From Leucocoprinus leucothites (taxonomy: Eukaryota > Basidiomycota > Agaricomycetes > Agaricales > Agaricaceae): 64,000 nucleotides of DNA. The position numbers were made by a program, and so were the translations under genes. The DNA is taken from NCBI GenBank assembly GCA_013368445.1, contig JAACJO010000003.1, positions 558,001 through 622,000 of the forward strand, given 5' to 3'. Under the pieces are notes generated by a model. It saw nothing but the letters and a program-made list of their open reading frames with translations. It was not told the DNA's origin and made no database searches. This document shows positions 1 to 9,459 of the stretch, one piece after another. Every line of letters begins with the position of its first letter. Positions within the stretch are counted from its first letter, which is position 1.

Positions 1-664
1 AGGAGTAAGAAGGGGGTCTATCGAGTCTGGGTTTCTCTGGGGATTTAAGTTTGAGATTGTCGATTGCCCTTGCGAGTGCTTCTGCTTCCTCTTCTGTTCG
101 ATTTCCTTCAGATTCTTCTTGGCTTCTTTCTCCACTATCTGTTCCTTCTTCGTCTTCTTCTTCGTCTTCTTCGTCAAATTCAGATTCTTCTGAACTTGGA
201 GTGTCAATTCTGGGCTCTGAATGATTGTCTTGTGAGGTGTCTTCAATTCTTGGGGTAATGTCAAGGATTGGTTCTGGTTCGATGGTCCTGCTAGATTCTG
301 CAGGGGTTTCTGGAAACGGAGTTTGTCTTCTTTTTGCTTCTTCAATGTACTGTTCTTCGGTAACGTCTCGAAGTTCTTCAAGACCAGCTCCTTTTTCAAT
401 TTGTTGTTTGACAGTTCTGTGAAGTTGCTTGTGACCAACTGCTGCGTATTCGGCTTCAAGGACTCCTTCTTGTTCCTTTTTGATTGGGACGTAGGCAACT
501 TTCCCTTCGTGTTCTTTGATGTAATAGAATCTTCCTGATCCTTTACTTCTGTAGAACCTTGTTCTTCGGGTTTCACTGTAGTAAGTACTGTAGGATTCTT
601 CTGGAAATTCTCTTCTTGCGAAGATTTCAACTTGTCTTGCAAACTCTGCTGGGTCCGTTGTGGA
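1..664 (-). CDS. gag-like protein of the minus-strand LTR element (partial, runs off the window)
   Basis: An uninterrupted minus-strand frame of 221 codons runs from 664 to the window edge. The frame lacks an ATG: a TAG lies immediately upstream at 667-665, so the start may be in an upstream exon or the copy may be degraded. The product is hydrophilic, beginning TDPAEFARQVEIFARREFPE, then an Arg/Tyr-rich stretch, then a strongly acidic Glu/Asp/Ser tract near its visible end. This fits a retroelement gag N-terminal region by position (directly after LTR and leader), not by a recognised domain. No zinc knuckle is visible because the 3' part is missing. Confidence 0.5.
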
Positions 665-855
665 CTATGTTTATGGGTGCCTATAGAGACACCTGGTATG
701 GTCTTAAATGGTAAATTGTCCTTAAGACAATTATCACACTTGCAGTTTGATTCTGCCGTAGTTGGAAAATTAGTTTATAGTCGCTATGGACTCACCTTTA
801 TAGTCACTAAGACTGTGTATTTATAGTCTCTTAAGACTTTCAACAGATAAACTGT

Positions 856-957
856 CTTCCGAGTATTTACCCTCGGGTCTGGTATTCTTCAGAGATATGC
901 CAAACTTTCTGGCAAATTTCTCCCTTCCGAGTATCTACCCTCGGGTCTGGTATCTTA
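856..957. repeat. Two imperfect direct repeats in the retroelement leader
   Basis: A unit of about 34 bases beginning cttccgagta occurs at 856-889 and again at 924-957, a 68-base period with only a few differences. It lies in the untranslated leader between priming site and gag of the minus-strand element. A packaging or translational role is possible but unproven. Confidence 0.7.
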
Positions 958-1210
958 TTTGAGATTCAGGTACAACGACCTTAGCTCTCACAAGCCTCCA
1001 AATGTTTTAAGAGCGTGGGTAATCGCTCAGATCAATAAGAGTGATCCTCAACTATTCCACTAGTTGGCAATGTGTGTCGACCCTCTCTTCGTTGTTATGC
1101 ACAATAGTTTTGGGACAGCTTGTGCAATAACCGCGATAACCCAAATCGACAGTGTTTGCAACGTTGTTGGGTTACTGGGCAAAGTAACGGCTCTGTGCTA
1201 ACAGAGAAGG

Positions 1211-1223
1211 ATCGTTTCTACTT
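1211..1223 (-). other. Putative self-priming site (PBS) of the gypsy-like element
   Basis: The 13 bases here (minus strand AAGTAGAAACGAT), two bases beyond the LTR end, are exactly complementary to the 13 bases at 1455-1443 inside the LTR, where the transcript would start. No TGG-starting tRNA-complementary site is seen at the LTR junction. In the Tf1/sushi group of Ty3/gypsy elements the 5' end of the RNA folds back and primes reverse transcription in this way (family knowledge). The match and position are seen directly; function is inferred. Confidence 0.6.
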
Positions 1224-1225
1224 AA

Positions 1226-1888
1226 TGTTATAGTGACGCCGGCCCGGTCCTAAGCTGGCGCGATAAGTATCGAGTTGATCTTATCAAAGGGGACTCCTTC
1301 TCGGTAAGCGACAAAGTCGTTTACTAAGTCAGAGTTATAATACGGCGATTATAGAGTTAAGACTTTAGTAATTGAGATCTTAGAGCTTAAGTTCAATTCG
1401 ACTTTGTATAGATAAAGGCTCGTATTGAGTCTCCACCTAACCAAGTAGAAACGATGTTTCTCCTTGGTAGATGTCGACGACTTATATACGATACAAGTCG
1501 GTATCTATTATTAACTAGGGCTAAGGGCTTCTAATGAAAGAAGAGAAGCGTACAGCTTCCTTAACGCTAATTAAACTATATAAGACGCGATCTGTCAAAG
1601 AAGCTTTAGAAGTTCTTCTAAAGAAGTTCTTCTTTGATCATCTGATCGATCACAAGATAAGTCCAAATATAGCGCAGCTATATTTAACAATCACATGTCA
1701 TCAAAATACAAACAAAACCAAACAAGTCATAACGAGTCGTAACCAGACAAAGTAAACGAGTCAAAACAAACGAGAAAATACAAGAACAAATAAGAAGGAA
1801 ACATAATTGCGATATTACTTAAGTAAAGCTAATATCGACTTCGTATTGTAGATGGAACAAATGCTAGATATAATCAATATACATAACA
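1226..1888 (-). repeat. Long terminal repeat of the gypsy-like element (663 bp)
   Basis: The borders are set by the inverted termini TGTTAT (1226) and ATAACA (1888) and by resumption of the copia reading frame directly after 1888. Internal signals in the minus orientation are a TATA box (1488-1481), a probable transcript start near 1455, and an R-U5 of about 230 nt. Target-site duplication cannot be checked because the partner LTR is outside the window. Confidence 0.6.
1481..1488 (-). promoter_or_regulatory. TATA box of the LTR promoter
   Basis: The minus strand reads TATATAAG, 33 bases upstream of position 1455. This is the usual spacing to a start that would give the RNA exactly the 5' end needed to pair with the putative priming site. 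Confidence 0.5.
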
Positions 1889-1889
1889 A

Positions 1890-3959
1890 CCTCTTTCTTA
1901 CGCTGATCCGGAAGATCGCGATCCAAAAGAAGAGGAAGAAGAAGTCGAGTTACCTCCTTCTCCGGGACCTTCGCAAAAGGAATCTGGTCCACGAAAACGT
2001 GCTCGGTCTCCATCTCCACCCGAGGTACCGCCACCGCGACCTTCGGTCCAGGATGATCTTGATGCACTAGAACGGCTCAACCGCTGGGTCACCGAATGTG
2101 AAAATCGCCGTCCTAGGCGAAATGTTCAACCTCCGAACAGACCAGGAAACGTGTATGGTGATAGGAGCGACCCTCTTGATGTCATCCGACGATATAGGGA
2201 ACTCAATCCTAACTTACCGCGCAATCGTGCCCAATATCGACCTATTCCTGGAGCAATTTCCGATGAGGAAGCTCGGAACAGATTACGAAATTGGAATATC
2301 CCTCACCCGGATAGTAGTATCGACACTAAACTGTCATCTACCGATTTTGCGAAGTTCGTGAAGGAAGGGGGGGTAAAATTAGTTGATTTCCTTCTCGCAC
2401 AACGCGCCAACGGGCCAGTTCCCGAACAGTTTCGAGATATCGTGAACTTAGATGCTGAAACTCAAACCAAATGGCAAAAAGCGATGCTTGAGGAATTAGA
2501 CGCGCTTCACAAGCGTGGTGTATACGAGCTCGTTGATCTCCCAAAAGGAAGGAGAGCTATTAAAAATAGATGGGTTTATAACATCAAGTCTGATAATCGA
2601 TATCGCTCTCGCCTTGTTGCGAAAGGGTTCTCCCAGATCGAGGGAATCGACTTCGATGAACTCTTTTCTCCAGTTGTCCGATATGAGACCGCGCGCCTAC
2701 TTCTTGGCATTGCAGCGCTTGAGGACTTTGACCTTCACTCTGTTGACGTCAAAACAGCCTATTTATATGGCGATCTGGATGAAGAGATCTATATGGAGCA
2801 GCCAGAAGGATTCCGACTTCCTGGCCATGAGAAGAAAGTCTGGAGATTACGCAAAGCGATCTACGGTCTAAAACAAGCTGGCTTATCTTGGTGGAAAGCA
2901 CTCACTTCATCGATGCTGAAACTTGGATTCAAGCGCTGTAAGTCCGACGCTGGCGTTTATCATTTTACCCATCCCAAGACCGGCGAGCGTGTCTTTGCGG
3001 TCGTTTATGTGGATGATGTCTTTTTTATGGGTAAAAAGAATTCCCTGCTCCTCTCCGAGTTGAAGCAAAAATTCATGACCACTTGGGAATGTCGTGACCA
3101 AGGTGAACTTTCTGAGTTCCTAGGCATGAACATATCACGCGATCGAAAAGAGAGAAAACTCTATATAGATCAAGTGAAATACCTCGATAAGGTTCTTGAG
3201 AAGTTTGATATCCCTAAAGGCGCGAAATTCACACCGCTGCCATCCGGATTTATCTTCGAACCCTATGTCGATAAGGTAGATCCTAAGTTTAGGACTCGTT
3301 ACCAACAGTTAGTCGGATCGCTGATGTATCTTATGATCGGATCGAGACCTGACATATCCTTTGCGGTTGTCAAACTCTCCCAGCAATCTGCTGCCCCTTC
3401 CAATGCGCACTTCCGGGCTGGACTCCATGTGCTGCAATATTTGCGATCAACGCGCAATTATCGACTCGTCTTTGATGGAGCTTCTAACCAGGCCGTCATC
3501 GCTTGTTCCGATAGTGATTGGGCGCAAGACGGACAGTCTCGACGATCTGTCACAGGTAATTTTGTCACAATAGCGTGTGGACCTGTAAGCTGGCTTAGCC
3601 GCAAGCAGAAAACTGTTGCTTTGTCATCTACTGAAGCTGAATATATGGCGCTATCTGATTGCAGCCGACAGCTGATGTGGATTCGACAACTTCTCGAAGA
3701 GATAGGGTTTAAAATACCTGCTCCGATTCTCTATGGTGATAATATCGGATCTATCTTCTGGAGCGAGAACCCTGTTCAAGAAAAACGCTCGAAGCATATT
3801 GATATACGATACCACTATATCCGAGATATCGTTGAAGAAGGTTCCGTTGAGTTGGAATTTATCGAGGGCTCAAACAACCCTGCCGATATTCTGACGAAAA
3901 ACCTCGGTTCAATTCTCTTCAATAAATTTGTTTATTCTCTAGGTATTGAATTTCTTTAG
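1890..3959 (+). CDS. Copia polyprotein C-terminal half: reverse transcriptase and RNase H
   Basis: The frame is open from the insertion junction at 1890 to TAG 3957-3959 with no stop or frameshift, about 689 codons. An acidic, proline-rich linker (1890 to about 2300) leads into a copia reverse transcriptase: the region around DEEIYMEQPEGF and the catalytic YVDD motif at 3006-3017. An RNase H follows, with SDSDWA, the SSTEAEYMAL segment and KHIDIRYHYIRD near the end, and NNPADILTKNL just before the stop. The integrase and protease are absent from this fragment. The intact frame suggests a fairly recent element although it is split by the nested insertion. Confidence 0.93.
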   Translation, partial: PLSYADPEDRDPKEEEEEVELPPSPGPSQKESGPRKRARSPSPPEVPPPRPSVQDDLDALERLNRWVTECENRRPRRNVQPPNRPGNVYGDRSDPLDVIRRYRELNPNLPRNRAQYRPIPGAISDEEARNRLRNWNIPHPDSSIDTKLSSTDFAKFVKEGGVKLVDFLLAQRANGPVPEQFRDIVNLDAETQTKWQKAMLEELDALHKRGVYELVDLPKGRRAIKNRWVYNIKSDNRYRSRLVAKGFSQIEGIDFDELFSPVVRYETARLLLGIAALEDFDLHSVDVKTAYLYGDLDEEIYMEQPEGFRLPGHEKKVWRLRKAIYGLKQAGLSWWKALTSSMLKLGFKRCKSDAGVYHFTHPKTGERVFAVVYVDDVFFMGKKNSLLLSELKQKFMTTWECRDQGELSEFLGMNISRDRKERKLYIDQVKYLDKVLEKFDIPKGAKFTPLPSGFIFEPYVDKVDPKFRTRYQQLVGSLMYLMIGSRPDISFAVVKLSQQSAAPSNAHFRAGLHVLQYLRSTRNYRLVFDGASNQAVIACSDSDWAQDGQSRRSVTGNFVTIACGPVSWLSRKQKTVALSSTEAEYMALSDCSRQLMWIRQLLEEIGFKIPAPILYGDNIGSIFWSENPVQEKRSKHIDIRYHYIRDIVEEGSVELEFIEGSNNPADILTKNLGSILFNKFVYSLGIEFL

Positions 3960-4037
3960 CGCTTTTATAGCCGCTTAAACGAAGCGCTCTCATAGCCGCT
4001 CAATTATGCATCTCCCGCCATTTCGAGTGAGGAGGAG

Positions 4038-4335
4038 TGTTGAATCACGTGCGTGTTTATACGCTGCTATACATGTGTTCACTCTCAATTATGACATATG
4101 CATTCTATTATTAGATACCACTATGTTCACGCACCGATACTTCATGCGGACAATACATGTTTTACTATACGTTTTACCTGTACCCTTTACCACCTCGAAA
4201 CGATGGTGTAATACCCTCTTTATAGTAGAAATTATTCGAACTCTTTCGTATAAATACTTTGTATTTTCTTCGTTATTCCACAGTCAATTCTATCTACTCA
4301 GTCGCAACTACTACTTCGATAACACTCCCATAACA
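4038..4335 (+). repeat. 3' LTR of the copia element (298 bp)
   Basis: Begins TGTTGAATCA after a purine tract and ends CCCATAACA, so it has TG...CA ends and an inverted TGTT/AACA pair. The host gene coding sequence resumes directly after 4335. No second copy is visible in the window, so the borders rest on structure alone. Confidence 0.65.
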
Positions 4336-4914
4336 GACTAACTGCCTAGTAAAGTGAGTACTGACCTCGTCGTCTACCTTCACCGCTACGCTCCCCGTTG
4401 CTGCTTCGACAGTCTGGATGGTGTAGCCCTCATGCAATGAGATCTGTATTAAGCCCACGCCCGCCACATTCAAAGCCTCAAGGGACAACTCGTCATCATC
4501 TAGAAATGACATTCGCAGCAGGTCTTTAGCATGAAAGAGAATTACTTACCCACGAGTTGGCTGGATGAGAATACGAAAGTGCGATATGTGGTTGGTGAAG
4601 GGCGGCACTTATCCACAACCTGATGTCGATGCGGTTCAATTTGCCTTACGTTCGTGTTTTGACCATCCATATTTACATATGCCATCATTTGCACGCTGTG
4701 TGTTATATTGCGGATAATAATAGAGAACTCCTGGTCTCAGGCATATCAGATAAGGACTGCAAATATAGGAGGGGCAGTCATTGCATACTTTTCCAGTATA
4801 AGACGGGATCCAGCATGTTGCTTCTTTGGTTGCTTCGTCCAATTTAAGCTGGTACTCGGGAAGTGGCTTTCCGTCGACATCAATCGTGATCGACACGCCC
4901 TTGTAAGTCGGCAT
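4336..4914 (-). pseudogene. DUF7918-type protein gene, 3' end cut off by the copia insertion
   Basis: Minus-strand exons 4914-4789, 4730-4550 and 4499 to 4336 are joined by introns 4788-4731 (phase 0) and 4549-4500 (phase 1). The product starts MPTYKGVSITIDVDGKPLPE, then has ATCWIPS, a PTTYRTFVFSSSQL segment and a DDDEL segment, the pattern I associate with basidiomycete DUF7918 proteins of unknown function. Those proteins are usually longer; here coding sequence runs into the copia LTR, where the frame would stop at 4294 after 14 LTR-encoded residues. The missing C-terminal part should lie left of the nested elements. A truncated product could still be made. Family assignment is from memory of the motif pattern, not from a search. 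Confidence 0.6.
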
Positions 4915-5785
4915 TTCGGGTGACTCTTGGTTTTAAGTTTAGAAGAGATGCGTTGGGCTGTGACACTATTAAAAGCGCCACGCACGTGAATATGCGTGAT
5001 GTGACCTATCACATTAGTAGCAAAGTCAAGCTTTCAAGTACGTGAAGTTTGAACGCAACTCGGGCCGAAATTAAATCGAGGAACAGAATAAAGCAGCTCT
5101 GAGATATCAGTTTATAGTATCCACTGATTCTGGACATTTATCACGGCACTGAAAAGAGAAACGCGGAGGACAGGGAGGATAGAGATCAAGTGAAATAATC
5201 GATCGCGTCATGATCGAGGATGCTAAGTGTGTGTTATGTCAGTAGCTCACGAATCAATATCTTAAAAACATCAATTACTCTCCAGTGCTGTAGGAGGCCA
5301 ATGCCCTTTATCAATATCCAATACAATTCCGATGACATATGACCGTATTATTTTGTTACCACCGCCGTGTACAAGGCCAGCGAGTGATTAAATGCTTACT
5401 CACAACGCGTACGGACGGACATGACACCAAGTCTGAAATGGCGAAACCAACAAAGCTGCATTGCAATTGTCCTGAAGTTCTCGACGAGCTAGTCTGCGGG
5501 TTTAAAAGGGAAATGATGTTGCATTGGCGGTTAGAAGCTAAGAACCGCGATAACCATATCAAGTACCGTCCGATCGCATCATGATCAATCGATCAGCGCA
5601 TCAATGCATCAAACTCGCTCACGTGTCGACTGATTTCCAAATTCATCCACACTTTATCCAAACTCGATTTTTTCCTCGACCACCAATTCAAGGAAAACCT
5701 CAATCTCCGTCGACCCTGTTCCATATCACATAGCACTCAAAACCTCATATTTAAACCGAGAGGTCACGAATACAACGTTCACCTC
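4915..5785. other. Intergenic region, no gene seen
   Basis: Short frames in this 870-bp stretch show no recognisable protein and no consistent splice structure. It holds the divergent upstream regions of the DUF7918-type gene (minus) and the TPR/CCCH gene (plus). Confidence 0.6.
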
Positions 5786-7518
5786 ATGTCTTCCTCCTCA
5801 CACGAATCTCCATCCATCTCCACACCCACCTCATCGAACTCCATCTCTCTCCCAATACCTGACAGTGTCAGCTTGATGTCGCCTGCAAGTGTCAACATTG
5901 TTGATGATCGCGAAGCTGTCCATGAGAAGCTTCTTGAGAAAGCGAAGCTGAGAGAAGATATGATCAAGCAGAATCATGAGAAGGCTGAAGGGCTTGCTCG
6001 GGCTGTACGTCCCCTGTTCTTGATTGCGTCATTTTTCAATTTTGTTGAGACTCATGGATGTTGCGTGTAGGCAGACGCAGCTATGGAAAGTGGCGAATAC
6101 GTCCAAGCAGCGTGTTTCTACTCTGATGCTATCAGAAAGTGGAACACTAATGTCGATCTACACGTCAAACTCGCGACAGCTTATGTCAAAAGCGGACAGT
6201 AAGTCGCCCATGTCCATTTGAATATCTCATTTCCGTGCCTGCCCTGTGCATTTGACTCTAAACCTAACATGTGTTTGTGGCGCTTCATTCGATTTGGATT
6301 TTTTTTATAGGTACGAACAAGCAGCATTCATCGCTACACGAGCTCTAACACTTCACCCTAAAAACCTTGAAGCGCGTTATCAACGCGCACTCGCTCGATT
6401 TTCTCAAGGTCTTCTCAAGGCCGCCCACATCGATTTGACTTGCATCCTTTCCCACTCCGAGTCTGATGGCTCTGATGCTCACACGCGCGCAGCCACAACT
6501 CTTGAACAAGTCAACGCATGTATGGCCTCGAGGGCGTCAAGTAAGGAGTCGAATCAACACGGGTCGGCGGGGAAAGAGAAGGCATCGAAGGCGGGAGCAA
6601 AGAAGGAAGGAGGAGAAGGAGAAGAGTTGACTTCGGATCATGAAGAACTCGACTTCGATTTTCCTCGACATGAGGAGGTGGAGCTTGATATCGTCGAGCT
6701 GAGTGATTCGGAGGAATGTGCCCAGGTTGGAAATTGGGTCCCCTGTCGGTATTATAATCGCCGAGAGATGGGGTGCGCGAAAGGGTCAGCTTGTGGGTTT
6801 ATGCATGCTCCCGATGAGAAGAGTATTCGTGATAATCTGTGAGTTTACTTCAAGTGTAGCATGTCGATGGCTGGTTGACTTACTGATTATCAGAGGGCGC
6901 AATGTCTGCTTGTATCTACTACTCGGTTCATGTCGATACCAAGACCGATGTGTATACTCCCACTCCAACGAATGGCTTCCAACATCTAAAGGGTGGTGGA
7001 ACTCCTCGGCACAAACGGAGCGCATGCGGAATCTAGTTGCATTGGCAAAGGAAAACGCAAAACAACAGCGCGAGCTCGATCGTCATCTCCAACTTCAGCA
7101 AATCGAACTTCAGCGTCATTATCGCCCATCCCAGCGACAGCAACAGCAACACACCGCGCATGGTCGCAGTCAAGTACAGCAGGATAGAAGAACACGCCAG
7201 AGTAATGGAAGTCGCGGCAGACGTAGCAACGGAGTCTCAGTGATTGGCGCCACTGGGAACGGACGTCAACAGCAACAGCACAAGTACAACAACACGAGGC
7301 AGAATCTACCACGGGGACAGGGTAACAAGCCATCGGACCCCACGCCGACGATGCGACATCCGAGTCTGGGTACGACCGCGAGATTAGTGGAGCATATGGG
7401 GAATTTCGGGTTTGGTGAAGATGAGGTTGAGGAGTTGCTAAACCAGGGGGTAAAACCATGGGATGACGATGCTCGAGTGAGTGTTAGCTCCCTCACCAAT
7501 GTCAAGTGGCCACAGTGA
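5786..7518 (+). CDS. TPR and CCCH zinc-finger protein
   Basis: Exons 5786-6004, 6071-6198, 6311-6838 and 6894-7518 give 499 aa. After a Ser-rich N-terminus there is a TPR-like helical region (about residues 60-160: AMESGEYVQAACFYSDAI, then NLEARYQRALARF). A Lys/Glu-rich linker with an acidic patch leads to two CCCH zinc fingers: C-x9-C-x5-C-x3-H (CRYYNRREMGC... to GFMH) and C-x7-C-x5-C-x3-H (CLYLLLGSC... to VYSH), about residues 272-325. The C-terminus is Gln/Arg-rich. CCCH fingers usually bind RNA and TPRs bind proteins, so an RNA-regulatory adaptor is likely; the actual target is unknown. All intron borders are GT-AG and keep frame. Confidence 0.85.
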
Positions 7519-7827
7519 GAAGAAGGTCTGACGATTGTTACAGGATGTTATGCACGCGCTTTCGTACATGTAAATTAGAGGGTAAAAATAGCTCGGCATA
7601 TATATTAATATTGATTGCCGCATATATAGTTAGAGTTCCCACGTGACGTCAGGCCTTGTCAGGGCGGAGCCTAAAAAGTCAAGAACACTGGACCCGAAGT
7701 TTGGCTCCGCGAGAAAACTTGTAGCCCTCTCTTGACGCTCTTGCCATTGTCTGTTTCTCTATATACTCTATTTTACAAGCTCTCGACATTTCCTGACTCT
7801 TTCCCCCTTCCTTCCATAGCTGAGAAG
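7519..7827. other. Intergenic region between the TPR/CCCH and DUF202 genes
   Basis: About 300 bp with no gene seen. An in-frame upstream ATG at 7732 would extend the next gene, but the N-terminal extension looks like untranslated sequence, so I start that gene at 7828. Confidence 0.5.
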
Positions 7828-8738
7828 ATGGCAACTGACACGCACCATCTATCGTTCACGGACCATCTCGCTCTCTACCTTCCGCACTTCCTTCGGCCTC
7901 CTCTACCTAGGGATTTAAGACCTCTCCCTTTGACTGCTGCAGAAACGATTGATGAACCTCCTACGCCTACGTCTACACCTCAACAACCAGATACTACGCC
8001 AGACCGTGAAAGACACTTCCAAGACACACATACCATCGTTGAAGAATCGAGTCCACCTGTGACACCTACAACCCACACACACACGCATACTCAACGTGAA
8101 CGCGAGCATGAGAATGAGAATGAGAAGGAGGGTGTGAGAGAGGAAGATGTTGGGTTTAGTGCGAGACGGGTGAGAGAGGTTTTTAAGAAGAAGGATGAAC
8201 GGGAGAGGTCGAAGGAGGGGTATCATGTTTCGTTGATACTGACGAATTCGGGGAGTGTGGCGAGGGATCATTTAGCTTCTGAACGGACTTTTTTGGCTTA
8301 TGTCCGCACGAGTTTGGCGTTGGCTTCTACGGGTGTTGGTGAGTTGCTTTGAAATGACTTGGGGAGTATGAATGTGGGTTGATGTGTGTGGGGTTTTGTT
8401 AGCGTTGGTGCAGTTGTTTACGATTGCGAATAATGCGGGAAGTTTCCATCCAGCACAAGAAATGCTGGTGCGGAGATTTGCGACGCCGTTGGGGTCGACG
8501 ATAATTATCCTTGGACTTGCTGTCCTTTTACTCGGTACGTCCTTTCCTGGCTGACTTGGGAGAGAGTGGGGCTGACTGAATTGGAATAGGATGTTTGAGG
8601 TATTTTGCGATACAGACTGCATTGACGAGAGGTGTGTTTCCGGCGGCAAGAATGACGGTGATGTTTATTGTGGTGGCGTTGGCGGTGGTAACGGGGATTG
8701 TGTTTGGGGTGTTGGTTAAGGCTAGACAGGGATCATAG
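7828..8738 (+). CDS. DUF202 family membrane protein
   Basis: Exons 7828-8338, 8403-8534 and 8590-8738 give 263 aa. The N-terminal half is polar (Pro/Thr-rich, then a charged His-Thr and Glu-rich stretch). The conserved DUF202 segment ARDHLASERTFLAYVRTSLA (about residues 148-167) is followed by three hydrophobic helices: the one starting STGVALVQLFTI, then STIIILGLAVLLLG, then MTVMFIVVALAVVTGIVFGV. DUF202 proteins are small integral membrane proteins; the domain is shared with the vacuolar transporter chaperone complex in fungi, but this protein has no SPX domain and its role is unknown. Both introns are phase 1 and lie inside the membrane domain. Confidence 0.85.
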
Positions 8739-9459
8739 GTTTACCGGCCCGATGTTCCTGACTATATTTGTTTCGTAGATGTCTCTTTTTGGATTCTGTG
8801 CGTGTTGTGGAGGGATTATTATCTTACTTGATTTTATTTCTACTTGGCGACTCTTATGTGGACCTACTTTTTAGCTGTATCGATATTTGTTTTTTTTTTA
8901 CTAGACGTACTGAAATTATGATACTTCCATTACCCTTGGCCTGGGATTTAGGTCTACCACCTTCCTAAAAGGCTGACTCGGAGCTCCGAGATGGTCCGCT
9001 GCTGGCATTTCATAACGGGCCCAACTCGGCTACTGAATCGAGCTCTACGGGATTTTGCCAATCGTAGGTCTGATGCTCGGATACGGATGAAATGGAAATC
9101 GGCTCGGATATTTCATGTTGGCCATGGTTTTATGTATGACTTTGAGGGTGACGAACGAGGGGAAGAAATATCAGTATGGGACAAGAGATTCTTGTTCTTC
9201 TGATTTCTCTTACAGCCGCACGGTACGCTCAGATATTATCATCCTACCATCACATCAGCGATCTACTAGATTGCTTATCATAGTTGAGTCCACGATGATG
9301 ATTGTCGACATCGAGGTCCGTCACGATCATCCGCCGGAACGATGCGGGGAAAAAAGGGGTAATATACATAATAGCCATAAATAACATCGGATAAGTACTG
9401 TACACCCGATTTAGCAATCAACGTTGTCAACACTTTCGACCCTGTTGTTCCTTGACACA
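8739..9459. other. Intergenic region, no gene seen
   Basis: About 720 bp of AT-richer sequence containing the 3' end of the DUF202 gene and the upstream region of the next gene. Short frames here carry no recognisable protein. Confidence 0.55.

Larger units (their letters stand above)
1..1888 (-). mobile_element. Ty3/gypsy-like LTR retrotransposon, 5' part only
   Basis: Read on the minus strand this is the 5' end of an LTR element: LTR (1888 down to 1226), a priming site just past it (1223-1211), a non-coding leader, then a gag-like open frame (664 to beyond base 1). The LTR ends form an inverted TGTTAT/ATAACA pair. The rest of the element (pol, second LTR) lies left of the window. It interrupts the copia reading frame that resumes at about 1890, so it is the younger insertion. 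Assignment to gypsy rather than another LTR superfamily is an inference from the self-priming layout; no reverse transcriptase of this element is visible here. Confidence 0.7.
1889..4335 (+). mobile_element. Ty1/copia LTR retrotransposon, 3' part (pol end and 3' LTR)
   Basis: Contains the end of the copia polyprotein (1890-3959), a short non-coding stretch, a purine-rich tract (gagtgaggaggag, 4025-4037) and the 3' LTR. The 5' portion (5' LTR, gag, protease, integrase) is separated by the gypsy-like insertion and would lie left of the window. It is inserted in a DUF7918-type gene. Confidence 0.85.

Noticed and set aside
1534..1755. 73-codon plus-strand frame in the gypsy-like LTR
   Set aside because: It lies entirely within the LTR (U3, antisense) and has no protein-like features; explained by the element.
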